IMG/VR virus record: IMGVR_UViG_3300025120_000025
Coordinates: 38,948 to 102,947 of that record
Reading direction: 5' to 3' (one strand)
From: a virus
DNA length: 64,000 nucleotides
Shown: one piece after another, positions 49,746 through 56,203 of the stretch
Layout of the letters: every line of letters starts with the position of its first letter
How positions within the stretch are numbered: the first letter of the stretch is position 1
The notes under the pieces: model-generated
Databases searched by the model: none
Seen by the model: the letters and a program-made list of their open reading frames with translations, nothing else
What the model was told of the DNA's origin: nothing
Position numbers and translations under genes: made by a program

Positions 49746-50782
49746 TACTAATATTCTTAACTTTTCTATCGGCATTGTCAATCTCAGCAATCGCCGCATT
49801 ATATTCACTACTAGGACTTGCCGCTATCTTTAGTGCGGCAAAACTACCTGTGTTACTTATGGGTGGTGTATTAGAAGTAGGTAAACTTGTAACTGCAACG
49901 TGGTTATATCACAACTGGAAAAAGACACCTATACTACTTAAATCGTATTTGTCTATCTCAGTTGTAGTTCTAATATTTATAACCTCAATGGGAATCTTTG
50001 GTTTTTTATCAAAAGCACACATTGACCAGACAATCACAGTAGGTGATAATTCTTTAGAAATAACACAAATAGAAACTCGTATTGATAGACAAGAAAAGCG
50101 TGTAGATGATGCAGAACTTGTCATATCACAGTTAGATAATCAAATACAAACACTCATCGAATATGACAGAATACGAGGTGATGATGGGTCTATTGCTACA
50201 AGAGAAAAGCAGAAAGATGAACGTGCAGAACTAAACAGTATTATTGATAGTTCTATGGAAGAGATAGCAACTCTTAATAAACAGAAACTTGTATTAAGCA
50301 AAGAACAAATAGAACTAGAAGCAGAAGTTGGTCCACTTAAATATATTGCAGAACTTATCTATGGTGATGATGCGAAAGACCATTTTGATGAAGCAGTTCG
50401 TTGGGTTATTCTATTGCTCATATTTGTATTCGACCCTCTTGCAGTCTTACTTTTGATAGCGGCAAATCAGTCGTTAAGAGAGATAAGAAGAGTAAAGATT
50501 GATAATGAGAATATTACAAACTTTACGGAGGTTGATAGCAATGATATTGAAACCGTACAAACGCCGGAGACACAAGAATCCAATACAGAGACCGAGAGTA
50601 AACCTGATGAAATTAAAACAGAGAATACAACAGTCGAAGAAGAAACCTCTGAAGTAAAAATGATAGTCACAGAAGATGAACGTGAGTTGTGGGAGAAGTT
50701 TAAGACAAGAACTGAAACTCCAGTAGAAAACTCAGGTATCAAAAAAGTTGACTATATAGAAGAGCAACAAAGGAAAACATAA
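49742..50782 (+). CDS. Multipass membrane protein with coiled coil
   Basis: The 346-residue protein has hydrophobic segments at about 1-20, 24-48, 68-90 and 218-245, a coiled-coil region between the last two (LEITQIETRIDRQEKRVDDA to LNKQKLVLSKEQIELEAEVG) and a long acidic, Thr/Glu-rich cytoplasmic tail after 250. ATGA overlap with the RuvC stop and one-base overlap with the next gene. From memory, similar proteins occur in marine T4-like phages. Function unknown; early host-membrane modification is possible. Confidence 0.68.
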   Translation: MILIFLTFLSALSISAIAALYSLLGLAAIFSAAKLPVLLMGGVLEVGKLVTATWLYHNWKKTPILLKSYLSISVVVLIFITSMGIFGFLSKAHIDQTITVGDNSLEITQIETRIDRQEKRVDDAELVISQLDNQIQTLIEYDRIRGDDGSIATREKQKDERAELNSIIDSSMEEIATLNKQKLVLSKEQIELEAEVGPLKYIAELIYGDDAKDHFDEAVRWVILLLIFVFDPLAVLLLIAANQSLREIRRVKIDNENITNFTEVDSNDIETVQTPETQESNTETESKPDEIKTENTTVEEETSEVKMIVTEDERELWEKFKTRTETPVENSGIKKVDYIEEQQRKT

Positions 50783-50973
50783 TGTTAGAAATGATAGCGG
50801 CAGGTGTATTAGCACACGGAATATACCATAAAACTATGGGTATAATGCATGACGAAAATGAAGTAAATCATGTCGAAATGGTTATGCCAGTTCAAACAAA
50901 TAAACCTACTGACCAAGACCAAAGTCAAGTATCATTTGTTTTTGAAGTGTGCAATCCTTCTTGTGATAACTAA
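50782..50973 (+). CDS. Small hypothetical protein
   Basis: A 63-residue protein with a short hydrophobic N-terminus (MLEMIAAGVLAHGIYHKTMG) and a polar tail ending EVCNPSCDN with two cysteines. It overlaps the membrane-protein stop by one base. Not recognised. Confidence 0.55.
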   Translation: MLEMIAAGVLAHGIYHKTMGIMHDENEVNHVEMVMPVQTNKPTDQDQSQVSFVFEVCNPSCDN

Positions 50974-50984
50974 AAGGAGTTAAG

Positions 50985-51419
50985 ATGCACGAATATAAAG
51001 CGACTATGCTTAGAATTGTTGACGGAGACACAGTAGACGTTGACATAGACTTAGGGTTTGGCGTATGGTTACGCAAACAGAGAATTAGACTATATGGTAT
51101 GGATACGCCAGAAAGTCGTACAAGAGATTTAGAAGAAAAACACTACGGCAATCTTGCAAAGAACTTTATCAAAGACAGACTGCCTGTAGGTACAGTATTT
51201 AAGATTAGAACAGAGAAAGATAGTAAAGGTAAGTTTGGTCGTATTCTAGGCATACTATTAGATAGCAATGATGTATCATTAAACGATACTATGATTGCAC
51301 AAGGATATGCAGTACCCTATCACGGACAATCTAAAGAAGAAATTGAAGAGCAACATCTAGAAAATCGCAAAATACTTGCATCAAAAGGTTACGCATACGA
51401 CTTTAACGTGGATAAATAG
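50985..51419 (+). CDS. Staphylococcal-nuclease-like (SNase) thermonuclease
   Basis: The 144-residue protein is an OB-fold SNase: ATMLRIVDGDTVDVDIDLGF (catalytic Asp region), QRIRLYGMDTPESRTRD (Arg-35 and Glu-43 equivalents), KDSKGKFGRILGIL (Arg-87 equivalent) and LNDTMIAQGYAVPYHG. The catalytic residues appear intact. No signal peptide, so it acts in the cytoplasm, probably in degradation of host nucleic acid. AAGGAGTTAAG precedes the ATG. Confidence 0.9.
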   Translation: MHEYKATMLRIVDGDTVDVDIDLGFGVWLRKQRIRLYGMDTPESRTRDLEEKHYGNLAKNFIKDRLPVGTVFKIRTEKDSKGKFGRILGILLDSNDVSLNDTMIAQGYAVPYHGQSKEEIEEQHLENRKILASKGYAYDFNVDK

Positions 51420-51423
51420 TACC

Positions 51424-51774
51424 ATGACACATAGACTTTCAAACCATAACGCTAGAGTTATAGACTTTAAGCGTAGTAGCGATGATAAAGAATTTCCTGC
51501 AGAGATACGCTCGTATCCTAATCGCTTTGTAGAAACTCTAGTGGGTCAGACTATCACAGTTGCATGGAATGATGCAGAAGACGGATTTACTAATAAAACA
51601 GTAGTACTAACATGGGATAAAACTTCAAGCGATCCTTGGGATTGGAAGAATGACACATTTGAATGTACGTTTGTTATACCTGAGGTCACGCAAGAAGTAG
51701 ATATGCAGAGTCCACGAAGTACCAGTCCAATATTGACAAAAGGTACACAGATGGAAGTCACAACAACAAAATAA
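51424..51774 (+). CDS. Hypothetical beta-rich protein
   Basis: A 116-residue protein beginning MTHRLSNHNARVIDFKRSSD, with FVETLVGQTITVAWNDAEDG and TVVLTWDKTSSDPWDWKNDT. It starts four bases after the SNase stop; an in-frame codon at 51376 within SNase is rejected. Rich in Thr and Trp; not recognised. GATAAATA just upstream is one base off the late consensus. Confidence 0.6.
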   Translation: MTHRLSNHNARVIDFKRSSDDKEFPAEIRSYPNRFVETLVGQTITVAWNDAEDGFTNKTVVLTWDKTSSDPWDWKNDTFECTFVIPEVTQEVDMQSPRSTSPILTKGTQMEVTTTK

Positions 51775-51797
51775 TCCCATTATTACCGTCTTTTTAC

Positions 51798-51826
51798 TTG
51801 ACAAACATATATTATTGTAGTATAAT
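51798..51826 (+). promoter_or_regulatory. Sigma70-type promoter
   Basis: TTGACA (51798-51803), 17 bases, TATAAT (51821-51826), then AAGGAG (51847-51852) and the ATG at 51860. Confidence 0.85.
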
Positions 51827-51859
51827 GTATATGTAAGATTGAGAATAAGGAGATATATT

Positions 51860-52060
51860 ATGTTAGCATATTGTGATAAGATAGCAGATACAGTGAGAAA
51901 ATCACTGTTGAAGTACGATCCTGATGGTATTATCGGGTTGATTGAACCAACACAGTGGGATTTACATCCTACAGAAGGTTACTTTCAGTCAACTAAAAAG
52001 ACTATTGAGATGTGTGATATGAATGGTAAGAAATACGTTATAACTATCGCTGAAAAGTAA
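51860..52060 (+). CDS. Small hypothetical protein
   Basis: A 66-residue protein starting MLAYCDKIADTVRKSLLKYD, with GIIGLIEPTQWDLHPTEGYF and a C-terminal strand pair (IEMCDMNGKKYVITIAEK). AAGGAG seven bases before ATG and a perfect promoter leave little doubt it is expressed early. Not recognised. The candidate structured RNA follows in its 3' region. Confidence 0.65.
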   Translation: MLAYCDKIADTVRKSLLKYDPDGIIGLIEPTQWDLHPTEGYFQSTKKTIEMCDMNGKKYVITIAEK

Positions 52061-52070
52061 TATATATAAT

Positions 52071-52200
52071 ATACTGCCCCACTTGCTAGGACTCTTAGAG
52101 ACAAGCAGAAGTGGCGACTAGAGTTTCTGCCATTGCGGCACAGTTCTACTAGTCTTAATGTGAGAAAACTGAACGATGCTGGTGCTTTTTTGCATATTTT
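52071..52200 (+). ncRNA. Candidate structured RNA with two hairpins and a T-rich end
   Basis: In the longest gene-free stretch, CCACTT (52079-52084) pairs with AAGTGG (52109-52114), enclosing CTC/GAG (52092-52094 with 52098-52100). GACTAG (52116-52121) pairs with CTAGTC (52149-52154), enclosing TGCC/GGCA (52128-52131 with 52137-52140). A weak ATGC/GCAT hairpin and runs of T (TTTTTT at 52186-52191, TTTTTTT at 52197-52203) follow. No tRNA features are present and no promoter is obvious immediately upstream, so it could be a processed 3' RNA of the 51798 transcript, a small RNA or a leader. Computed folding was not possible. Confidence 0.5.
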
Positions 52201-52238
52201 TTTCACCTTATAAATTTAAAAAATATGCACTTTTACCC

Positions 52239-52267
52239 TTGACAAGAGAAAGAACCTGTGCTATAAT
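52239..52267 (+). promoter_or_regulatory. Sigma70-type promoter for a membrane-protein gene
   Basis: TTGACA (52239-52244), 17 bases and TATAAT (52262-52267), followed by AAGG (52291-52294) and the ATG at 52303. Confidence 0.85.
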
Positions 52268-52302
52268 GATAGTATAATTAATAATGAAATAAGGTGAAAA
52301 TT

Positions 52303-52575
52303 ATGAATAATGTGAAAAATAAAATCCCAGAAATATGTGGGTGGGTCGGAATGATCCTAATACACGGAGCAACTGCTCCAACATCTATCTCAGTTCTAAT
52401 GGGTTGGTCGACTAATCTACCTCCATTGAACTTCATACTACTAGTATGGTTAGGACTATTCTTGTTCTTAGTGAGAGCAATCTATGCAAAAGATACGCTA
52501 TACATTGTATCAAATGCAATAGGATTTGCACTAAACTCTTTACTACTAAGTTTGATAGCATTTAACGGAATTTAA
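52303..52575 (+). CDS. Three-TM small membrane protein
   Basis: The 90-residue protein has three hydrophobic segments: EICGWVGMILIHGATAPTSI, NFILLVWLGLFLFLVRAIYA and LYIVSNAIGFALNSLLLSLI. Length and spacing, with a short loop before the last helix (AKDTLYIVSNAIG), resemble SemiSWEET/PQ-loop half-transporters, but this is only a pattern likeness. It has its own promoter; ATG 52303 follows AAGG by eight bases. Likely an early inner-membrane protein. Confidence 0.7.
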   Translation: MNNVKNKIPEICGWVGMILIHGATAPTSISVLMGWSTNLPPLNFILLVWLGLFLFLVRAIYAKDTLYIVSNAIGFALNSLLLSLIAFNGI

Positions 52576-52578
52576 TGC

Positions 52579-52607
52579 TTGACACAGTTATGATGTTGTG
52601 TTATAAT
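52579..52607 (+). promoter_or_regulatory. Sigma70-type promoter
   Basis: TGCTTGACA (TTGACA 52579-52584), 17 bases and TATAAT (52602-52607), then GAGAGGTAA and the ATG at 52634. Confidence 0.85.
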
Positions 52608-52633
52608 GATAATATAATTGAGAGGTAAATGAT

Positions 52634-52840
52634 ATGGATTATGTTGAAGCAAATGATATTCTTGATGAGTTAACACTAATTATGTTGCACGTTCCATCTA
52701 GTTCGCCAGAGTTTACTACTATTGTAAAACGTATGGCGAAATTGCAGATATTTATTCAAGAGTATGATAAATGGGCAGATGAGCAGTCGGCGAAGTGGGA
52801 CTATCTCAATAAATATGAACAAGGTATCGCTAATGTATAA
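52634..52840 (+). CDS. Small hypothetical helical protein
   Basis: A 68-residue acidic helical protein: MDYVEANDILDELTLIMLHV, then TIVKRMAKLQIFIQEYDKWA and WDYLNKYEQ. A promoter and GAGAGG ribosome site make expression likely. It overlaps the cysteine-rich gene by eight bases. Not recognised. Confidence 0.62.
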   Translation: MDYVEANDILDELTLIMLHVPSSSPEFTTIVKRMAKLQIFIQEYDKWADEQSAKWDYLNKYEQGIANV

Positions 52841-53006
52841 ATGCTCATCATGTGGTAGCGATTGTAAGGCAGATGAATTCAGTTGCTATAAATGTGATAC
52901 TTGTATAGATTGTGGCGATTGTAAATGCGAAGGAGACTATGATGAAAGTGCGGACTATGGCGATAACGATTACGGACAAAACGGATTCGTACCCAGGAAA
53001 CACTGA
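52833..53006 (+). CDS. Cysteine-rich zinc-binding miniprotein
   Basis: The 57-residue protein contains nine cysteines in its first 36 residues: CSSCGSDC, then CYKCDTCIDCGDCKC. This suggests two interleaved zinc knuckles or a zinc cluster. An acidic tail follows (EGDYDESADYGDNDYG). ATG 52833 has AAGG upstream, inside the previous gene. It shares 65 bases with the next gene in another frame. Function unknown. Confidence 0.6.
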   Translation: MYKCSSCGSDCKADEFSCYKCDTCIDCGDCKCEGDYDESADYGDNDYGQNGFVPRKH

Positions 53007-53661
53007 CTTAGTAACACTACTTGCTAGAGCGATTTGGCAAATAGAAACTGATGGTGGGTTTATAGGTAACGGTAATACTGGTTATCGTGGGGATTCTGCA
53101 CATGGTGTACAGTCTACAAAAGACAAGGTCGCACATTACTATAATAATCCTGTCGAACTAGGTGTTGAAGAAGCAATCTATGATGAAGCACATAAGATTG
53201 TAAAATACTTTCGTGAGATGTCAACGCCAACAAAAGACTTCATATTAGAATGTCACAACATAGCACAAGAACCTCAAGTATCTATGAAGAAGATTGGGTT
53301 CGTAGTCGCTATGGTACCTACATATCGTAAAACAATAGAAATACAAAATTACAATAAAGAATACGAGAACAGTGACTATGTTGGTGTTGCAGGTAAGAGA
53401 CAAAATTTCTTTGTCAAGTTCTTAGAGAAAAGATTTATACCTAACAATGATAGTTATCTATATACGTTCATTGACCGAAGAAAGAACCTCATTAAAACAT
53501 GGGTCACTTCAGACAAGAATGAAGCATGGGAATGGAATGTCAACGACTGTATTGACTTAGATGCATTTGTACGAAAGCACGAAGCAAACAAGTTCAGTGG
53601 TCTAAGAGAGACATACATCAACAGAATTAAATTGATTGAGAATAAAGGTAGCACAACATGA
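52942..53661 (+). CDS. Phage protein with possible C-terminal OB-like domain
   Basis: The 239-residue protein has an N-terminal part TLLARAIWQIETDGGFIGNG, GYRGDSAHGVQS, a helical middle (AHKIVKYFREMSTPTKDFIL) and a C-terminal stretch YVGVAGKRQNFFVKFLEKRF, SYLYTFIDRRKNLIKTWVTS. The last part resembles the OB-like tail seen in various phage DNA-associated proteins. AAGGAG (52930-52935) precedes ATG 52939 and ATG 52942; the latter has better spacing. It overlaps the cysteine-rich gene by 65 bases and glutaredoxin by four. Function unknown. Confidence 0.6.
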   Translation: MKVRTMAITITDKTDSYPGNTDLVTLLARAIWQIETDGGFIGNGNTGYRGDSAHGVQSTKDKVAHYYNNPVELGVEEAIYDEAHKIVKYFREMSTPTKDFILECHNIAQEPQVSMKKIGFVVAMVPTYRKTIEIQNYNKEYENSDYVGVAGKRQNFFVKFLEKRFIPNNDSYLYTFIDRRKNLIKTWVTSDKNEAWEWNVNDCIDLDAFVRKHEANKFSGLRETYINRIKLIENKGSTT

Positions 53662-53900
53662 TTGAAGTATACACTAAAGACGGGTGTGTATTTTGCACTA
53701 GAGCAAAAGCACTCGCAGAAGAAAGTGGTTATGAGTATAAGATTATTCATATGCCAAGAGATATAAGCAGAGAAGACTTGATGGCGAAATTCCCTACAAG
53801 TAGAACTATGCCCATAATAACTATTGACAATGAGAACGTAGGAGGGTATAATGAACTTAAATACATTATTGAAGAGAGGAAAGCAAATGACGAATTATAG
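53658..53900 (+). CDS. grx: Glutaredoxin
   Basis: The 80-residue protein has the CxxC site CVFC (10-13), the cis-proline loop TMPII (50-54) and the glutathione-site VGGYNEL. It probably reduces ribonucleotide reductase or other phage enzymes. It is coupled by ATGA to the preceding gene and by 14 bases to the next. Confidence 0.92.
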   Translation: MIEVYTKDGCVFCTRAKALAEESGYEYKIIHMPRDISREDLMAKFPTSRTMPIITIDNENVGGYNELKYIIEERKANDEL

Positions 53901-54198
53901 TAAGGAGAATATCATCGTGCGTGAAGAATTGTTAGAAGATTTACATGAGGGTGTTGTCAAGGTGACGTTTACTAAGAAAGATGGTACAGAGCGAGTTATG
54001 AACTGTACACTAGTACCTTCATATCTACCTGAAGCATATCGAACTGATGTGCGTGATGATGAAGATAAAAAGGTCAATGAGAATGTTCTTGCAGTGTGGG
54101 ATACTGATGCTGATGGTTGGCGTTCATTTCGTCTTGATAGCGTCAAGATTGCGTATCTAGTTGATCCCTCTGTAGAAGTAGAAGGTCATCCTGTATGA
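53887..54198 (+). CDS. DUF2693/WYL_2-like SH3-barrel protein
   Basis: The 103-residue protein shows the pattern of this phage family: GVVKVTFTKKDGTERVMNCT, LVPSYLPEAYRTD, then NVLAVWDTDADGWRSFRLDS. AGAGGAAAG and ATG 53887 fix the start inside the glutaredoxin 3' end; an in-frame codon at 53851 is rejected. Function unknown in phages; an SH3-like fold is expected. Confidence 0.78.
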   Translation: MTNYSKENIIVREELLEDLHEGVVKVTFTKKDGTERVMNCTLVPSYLPEAYRTDVRDDEDKKVNENVLAVWDTDADGWRSFRLDSVKIAYLVDPSVEVEGHPV

Positions 54199-54707
54199 GT
54201 GATGAGATGCTAGATGTTCCTGAATTACTCAAGCGTGAGAAAGACAAGGCACTAGGTAATCGCATTCATAGACCTGCAAGGTATGAGCAAAAACTCATCC
54301 GTGTGCGTGATGATGGTACTAAAGTGTATATGTTTCAAATAGTCGAAGAAGCACACTATATCAATGAAGATGGGTCTAAGACTTACGAAGGTGCCAATAA
54401 AAAGACCGAATGGGTTATGTCTAAGTTTGTACCAAAGGTCAAACGTAGAGATATACATACTACTATAGACAAAGAAATCTTCAAAGCGATTGATAATCTA
54501 AAGTATGCTAAGAAAAGACTAGTCATTGCAGAAGTACGAAGAGTGATGTTATTAGACGATAACATTGTAGACAAATTGCCGAAGAACCTCGGCACATCAA
54601 TCTCTAGACGAATTGGTCATCTTGTAGATAAAAGAAATCTTGCTTATGAACAACAAACAAAAGCAAGACGAGTGTTAGTAAAGGGTAAGTATAGGTATGT
54701 CGGATAA
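54195..54707 (+). CDS. Hypothetical basic protein
   Basis: The 170-residue basic protein includes RIHRPARYEQKLIRVRDDGT, TEWVMSKFVPKVKRRDI and LGTSISRRIGHLVDKRNLAY. It overlaps both neighbours (four and 11 bases), in an operon with the SH3-type gene. Charge suggests nucleic-acid contact, which is inference. Not recognised. Confidence 0.6.
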   Translation: MSDEMLDVPELLKREKDKALGNRIHRPARYEQKLIRVRDDGTKVYMFQIVEEAHYINEDGSKTYEGANKKTEWVMSKFVPKVKRRDIHTTIDKEIFKAIDNLKYAKKRLVIAEVRRVMLLDDNIVDKLPKNLGTSISRRIGHLVDKRNLAYEQQTKARRVLVKGKYRYVG

Positions 54708-55098
54708 CGTGATTGAATTCCCTAAGGTAAATAAACCTGAAAATGACAATACTGACGATAGTATGGATGCAGTACATAATATTATCGAAGATATGCAACA
54801 ACAAAAAGTTTCAGACATGAGTAACTATCTTGCAGAAAGTATTCTTATGGCAGGTGCTAAAGAGATGGTTGCTAATGGCGTAGATGTAAGTGATCCTGAG
54901 TTTCTAAAAGATTATGCATTTGCTCTTGAAGCAATACGAAGTTGTCTTTATCGTCATGGTAAAGTGCATCACGACTTTCAAGATTTAGTTGATAGATATT
55001 GCAAGTTTACATTGAAGAAGAACCGTGCTGGTGAAATAGCACAAGTTGGTCTTGAACTGCTGATGCAAGAGTTAGAAGAAGATGAGGATAACACTTGA
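54697..55098 (+). CDS. Conserved helical phage protein
   Basis: The 133-residue acidic protein starts MSDNVIEFPKVNKPENDNTD and has the helical block DFAL-like KDYAFALEAIRSCLYRHGKV, DFQDLVDRYCKFTLKKN. The N-terminal V-x-x-F-P-K-x-N pattern occurs, from memory, in small proteins of marine T4-like phages. It ends within the next promoter. Function unknown. Confidence 0.62.
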   Translation: MSDNVIEFPKVNKPENDNTDDSMDAVHNIIEDMQQQKVSDMSNYLAESILMAGAKEMVANGVDVSDPEFLKDYAFALEAIRSCLYRHGKVHHDFQDLVDRYCKFTLKKNRAGEIAQVGLELLMQELEEDEDNT

Positions 55099-55123
55099 CA
55101 TTTGCATATACCTGTGATATAAT
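55095..55123 (+). promoter_or_regulatory. Sigma70-type promoter for the RNase H unit
   Basis: TTGACA (55095-55100), 17 bases and TATAAT (55118-55123), followed by GAGAG and the ATG at 55153. Confidence 0.85.
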
Positions 55124-55152
55124 ATATACTTAATAATGATAGAGAGAATATT

Positions 55153-55989
55153 ATGATTTTAGTTGACTTAAACCAAGTGATGATTTCAAACCTTATGATG
55201 AACCTTCAAGGTAATCAAGGCGCAGTAGATGAAAATCTAGTGCGTCATATGGTGTTCAACTCACTACGAATGTACAAGCAGAAGTTTAACAAGCAATATG
55301 GCGACTTAGTTATTTGTTGCGATGATATGAACTACTGGCGCAAAGACATATTTCCTTTCTATAAAGCATCACGAAAGACTGACCGTGAGAAGAGTCCATA
55401 CGATTGGAATGAAATCTTTACTGCATTGAATAATATTCGTGAAGAGATAAAAGAGAATGCGCCATATAAAGTCATTCAAGTAGAACGTGCAGAAGCAGAT
55501 GATATCATTGGTACGATATGTCACGAACTTGGTCAGCAACTAGGGGGCGACCCTATTCTTATTCTATCAGGCGATAAAGACTTTCAACAGTTACAAGTGT
55601 ATAGTAATGTCACGCAGTTCTCGCCTATCTTAAAGAAGTTTCTGAAGTGTAATGACCCTACTGGTTATCTATTCGAACACGCTATCAAAGGTGATAGAGG
55701 TGATGGTGTACCAAACATCTTATCTGAACCTGATGTATTCGTAAATGGTGGTAGACAGAAACCTATCACTAAGAAGAAGTTGAAATCATATGAAGAAAAT
55801 CATCCTACTGATAATGAAAGATTTACGACTAATATGCAGTTAGTCAATTTAGAACTCGTACCTGATAATATAAAAGCATCTGCTTTAGAACAACTATATA
55901 GTACTGTACAAGGCAGTAAGCGTAAACTATTAGACTTGTTTATTGCAAAGCGAATGAATTTATTAATAGAAAGTATTGAAGAGTTTTAA
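55153..55989 (+). CDS. rnh: T4-type RNase H (5'-3' flap exonuclease family)
   Basis: This FEN-family nuclease removes RNA primers from lagging-strand fragments. The 278-residue protein has MILVDLNQVMISNLMMNL (first catalytic Asp), YGDLVICCDDMNYWRKDIFP, KASRKTDREKS, the AEADDIIGTICH and ILSGDKDFQQL acidic clusters, and HAIKGDRGDGVPNI, the helix-hairpin region with catalytic Asp. T4 RNase H is 305 residues. It starts a transcript with a perfect promoter. Confidence 0.94.
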   Translation: MILVDLNQVMISNLMMNLQGNQGAVDENLVRHMVFNSLRMYKQKFNKQYGDLVICCDDMNYWRKDIFPFYKASRKTDREKSPYDWNEIFTALNNIREEIKENAPYKVIQVERAEADDIIGTICHELGQQLGGDPILILSGDKDFQQLQVYSNVTQFSPILKKFLKCNDPTGYLFEHAIKGDRGDGVPNILSEPDVFVNGGRQKPITKKKLKSYEENHPTDNERFTTNMQLVNLELVPDNIKASALEQLYSTVQGSKRKLLDLFIAKRMNLLIESIEEF

Positions 55990-55990
55990 T

Positions 55991-56203
55991 ATGAAAGAAT
56001 TTATATTAGTCATTAGTATGTGGGGTAACGATGGTGCAACTGACCACTACATAGGACAAATTTCACTACAACAACCATTTTCAGAAGCACAGTGTAATAT
56101 GCTCATAGAAGATAAGATGTGGGCGAGTAGTTACGATAACGACCACTATCATATGAAAGGTCACTGCTTTCCAGCAGAATGTGCAGGAAAAGAGACCTGC
56201 TAA
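55991..56203 (+). CDS. Conserved small phage protein
   Basis: A 70-residue protein starting MKEFILVISMWGNDGATDHY, with IGQISLQQPFSEAQCNMLIE and a C-terminal CFPAECAGKETC holding three cysteines. The start at 55991 directly follows the rnh stop. It overlaps the carbamoyltransferase by one base. Not recognised beyond its likeness to small proteins of marine T4-like phages. Confidence 0.65.
   Translation: MKEFILVISMWGNDGATDHYIGQISLQQPFSEAQCNMLIEDKMWASSYDNDHYHMKGHCFPAECAGKETC

Noticed and set aside
52071-52160. Possible tRNA in the gene-free stretch
   Set aside because: No acceptor-stem/TPsiC arrangement (GGTTCRA-type loop) or CCA-compatible end. The two hairpins do not form a cloverleaf.
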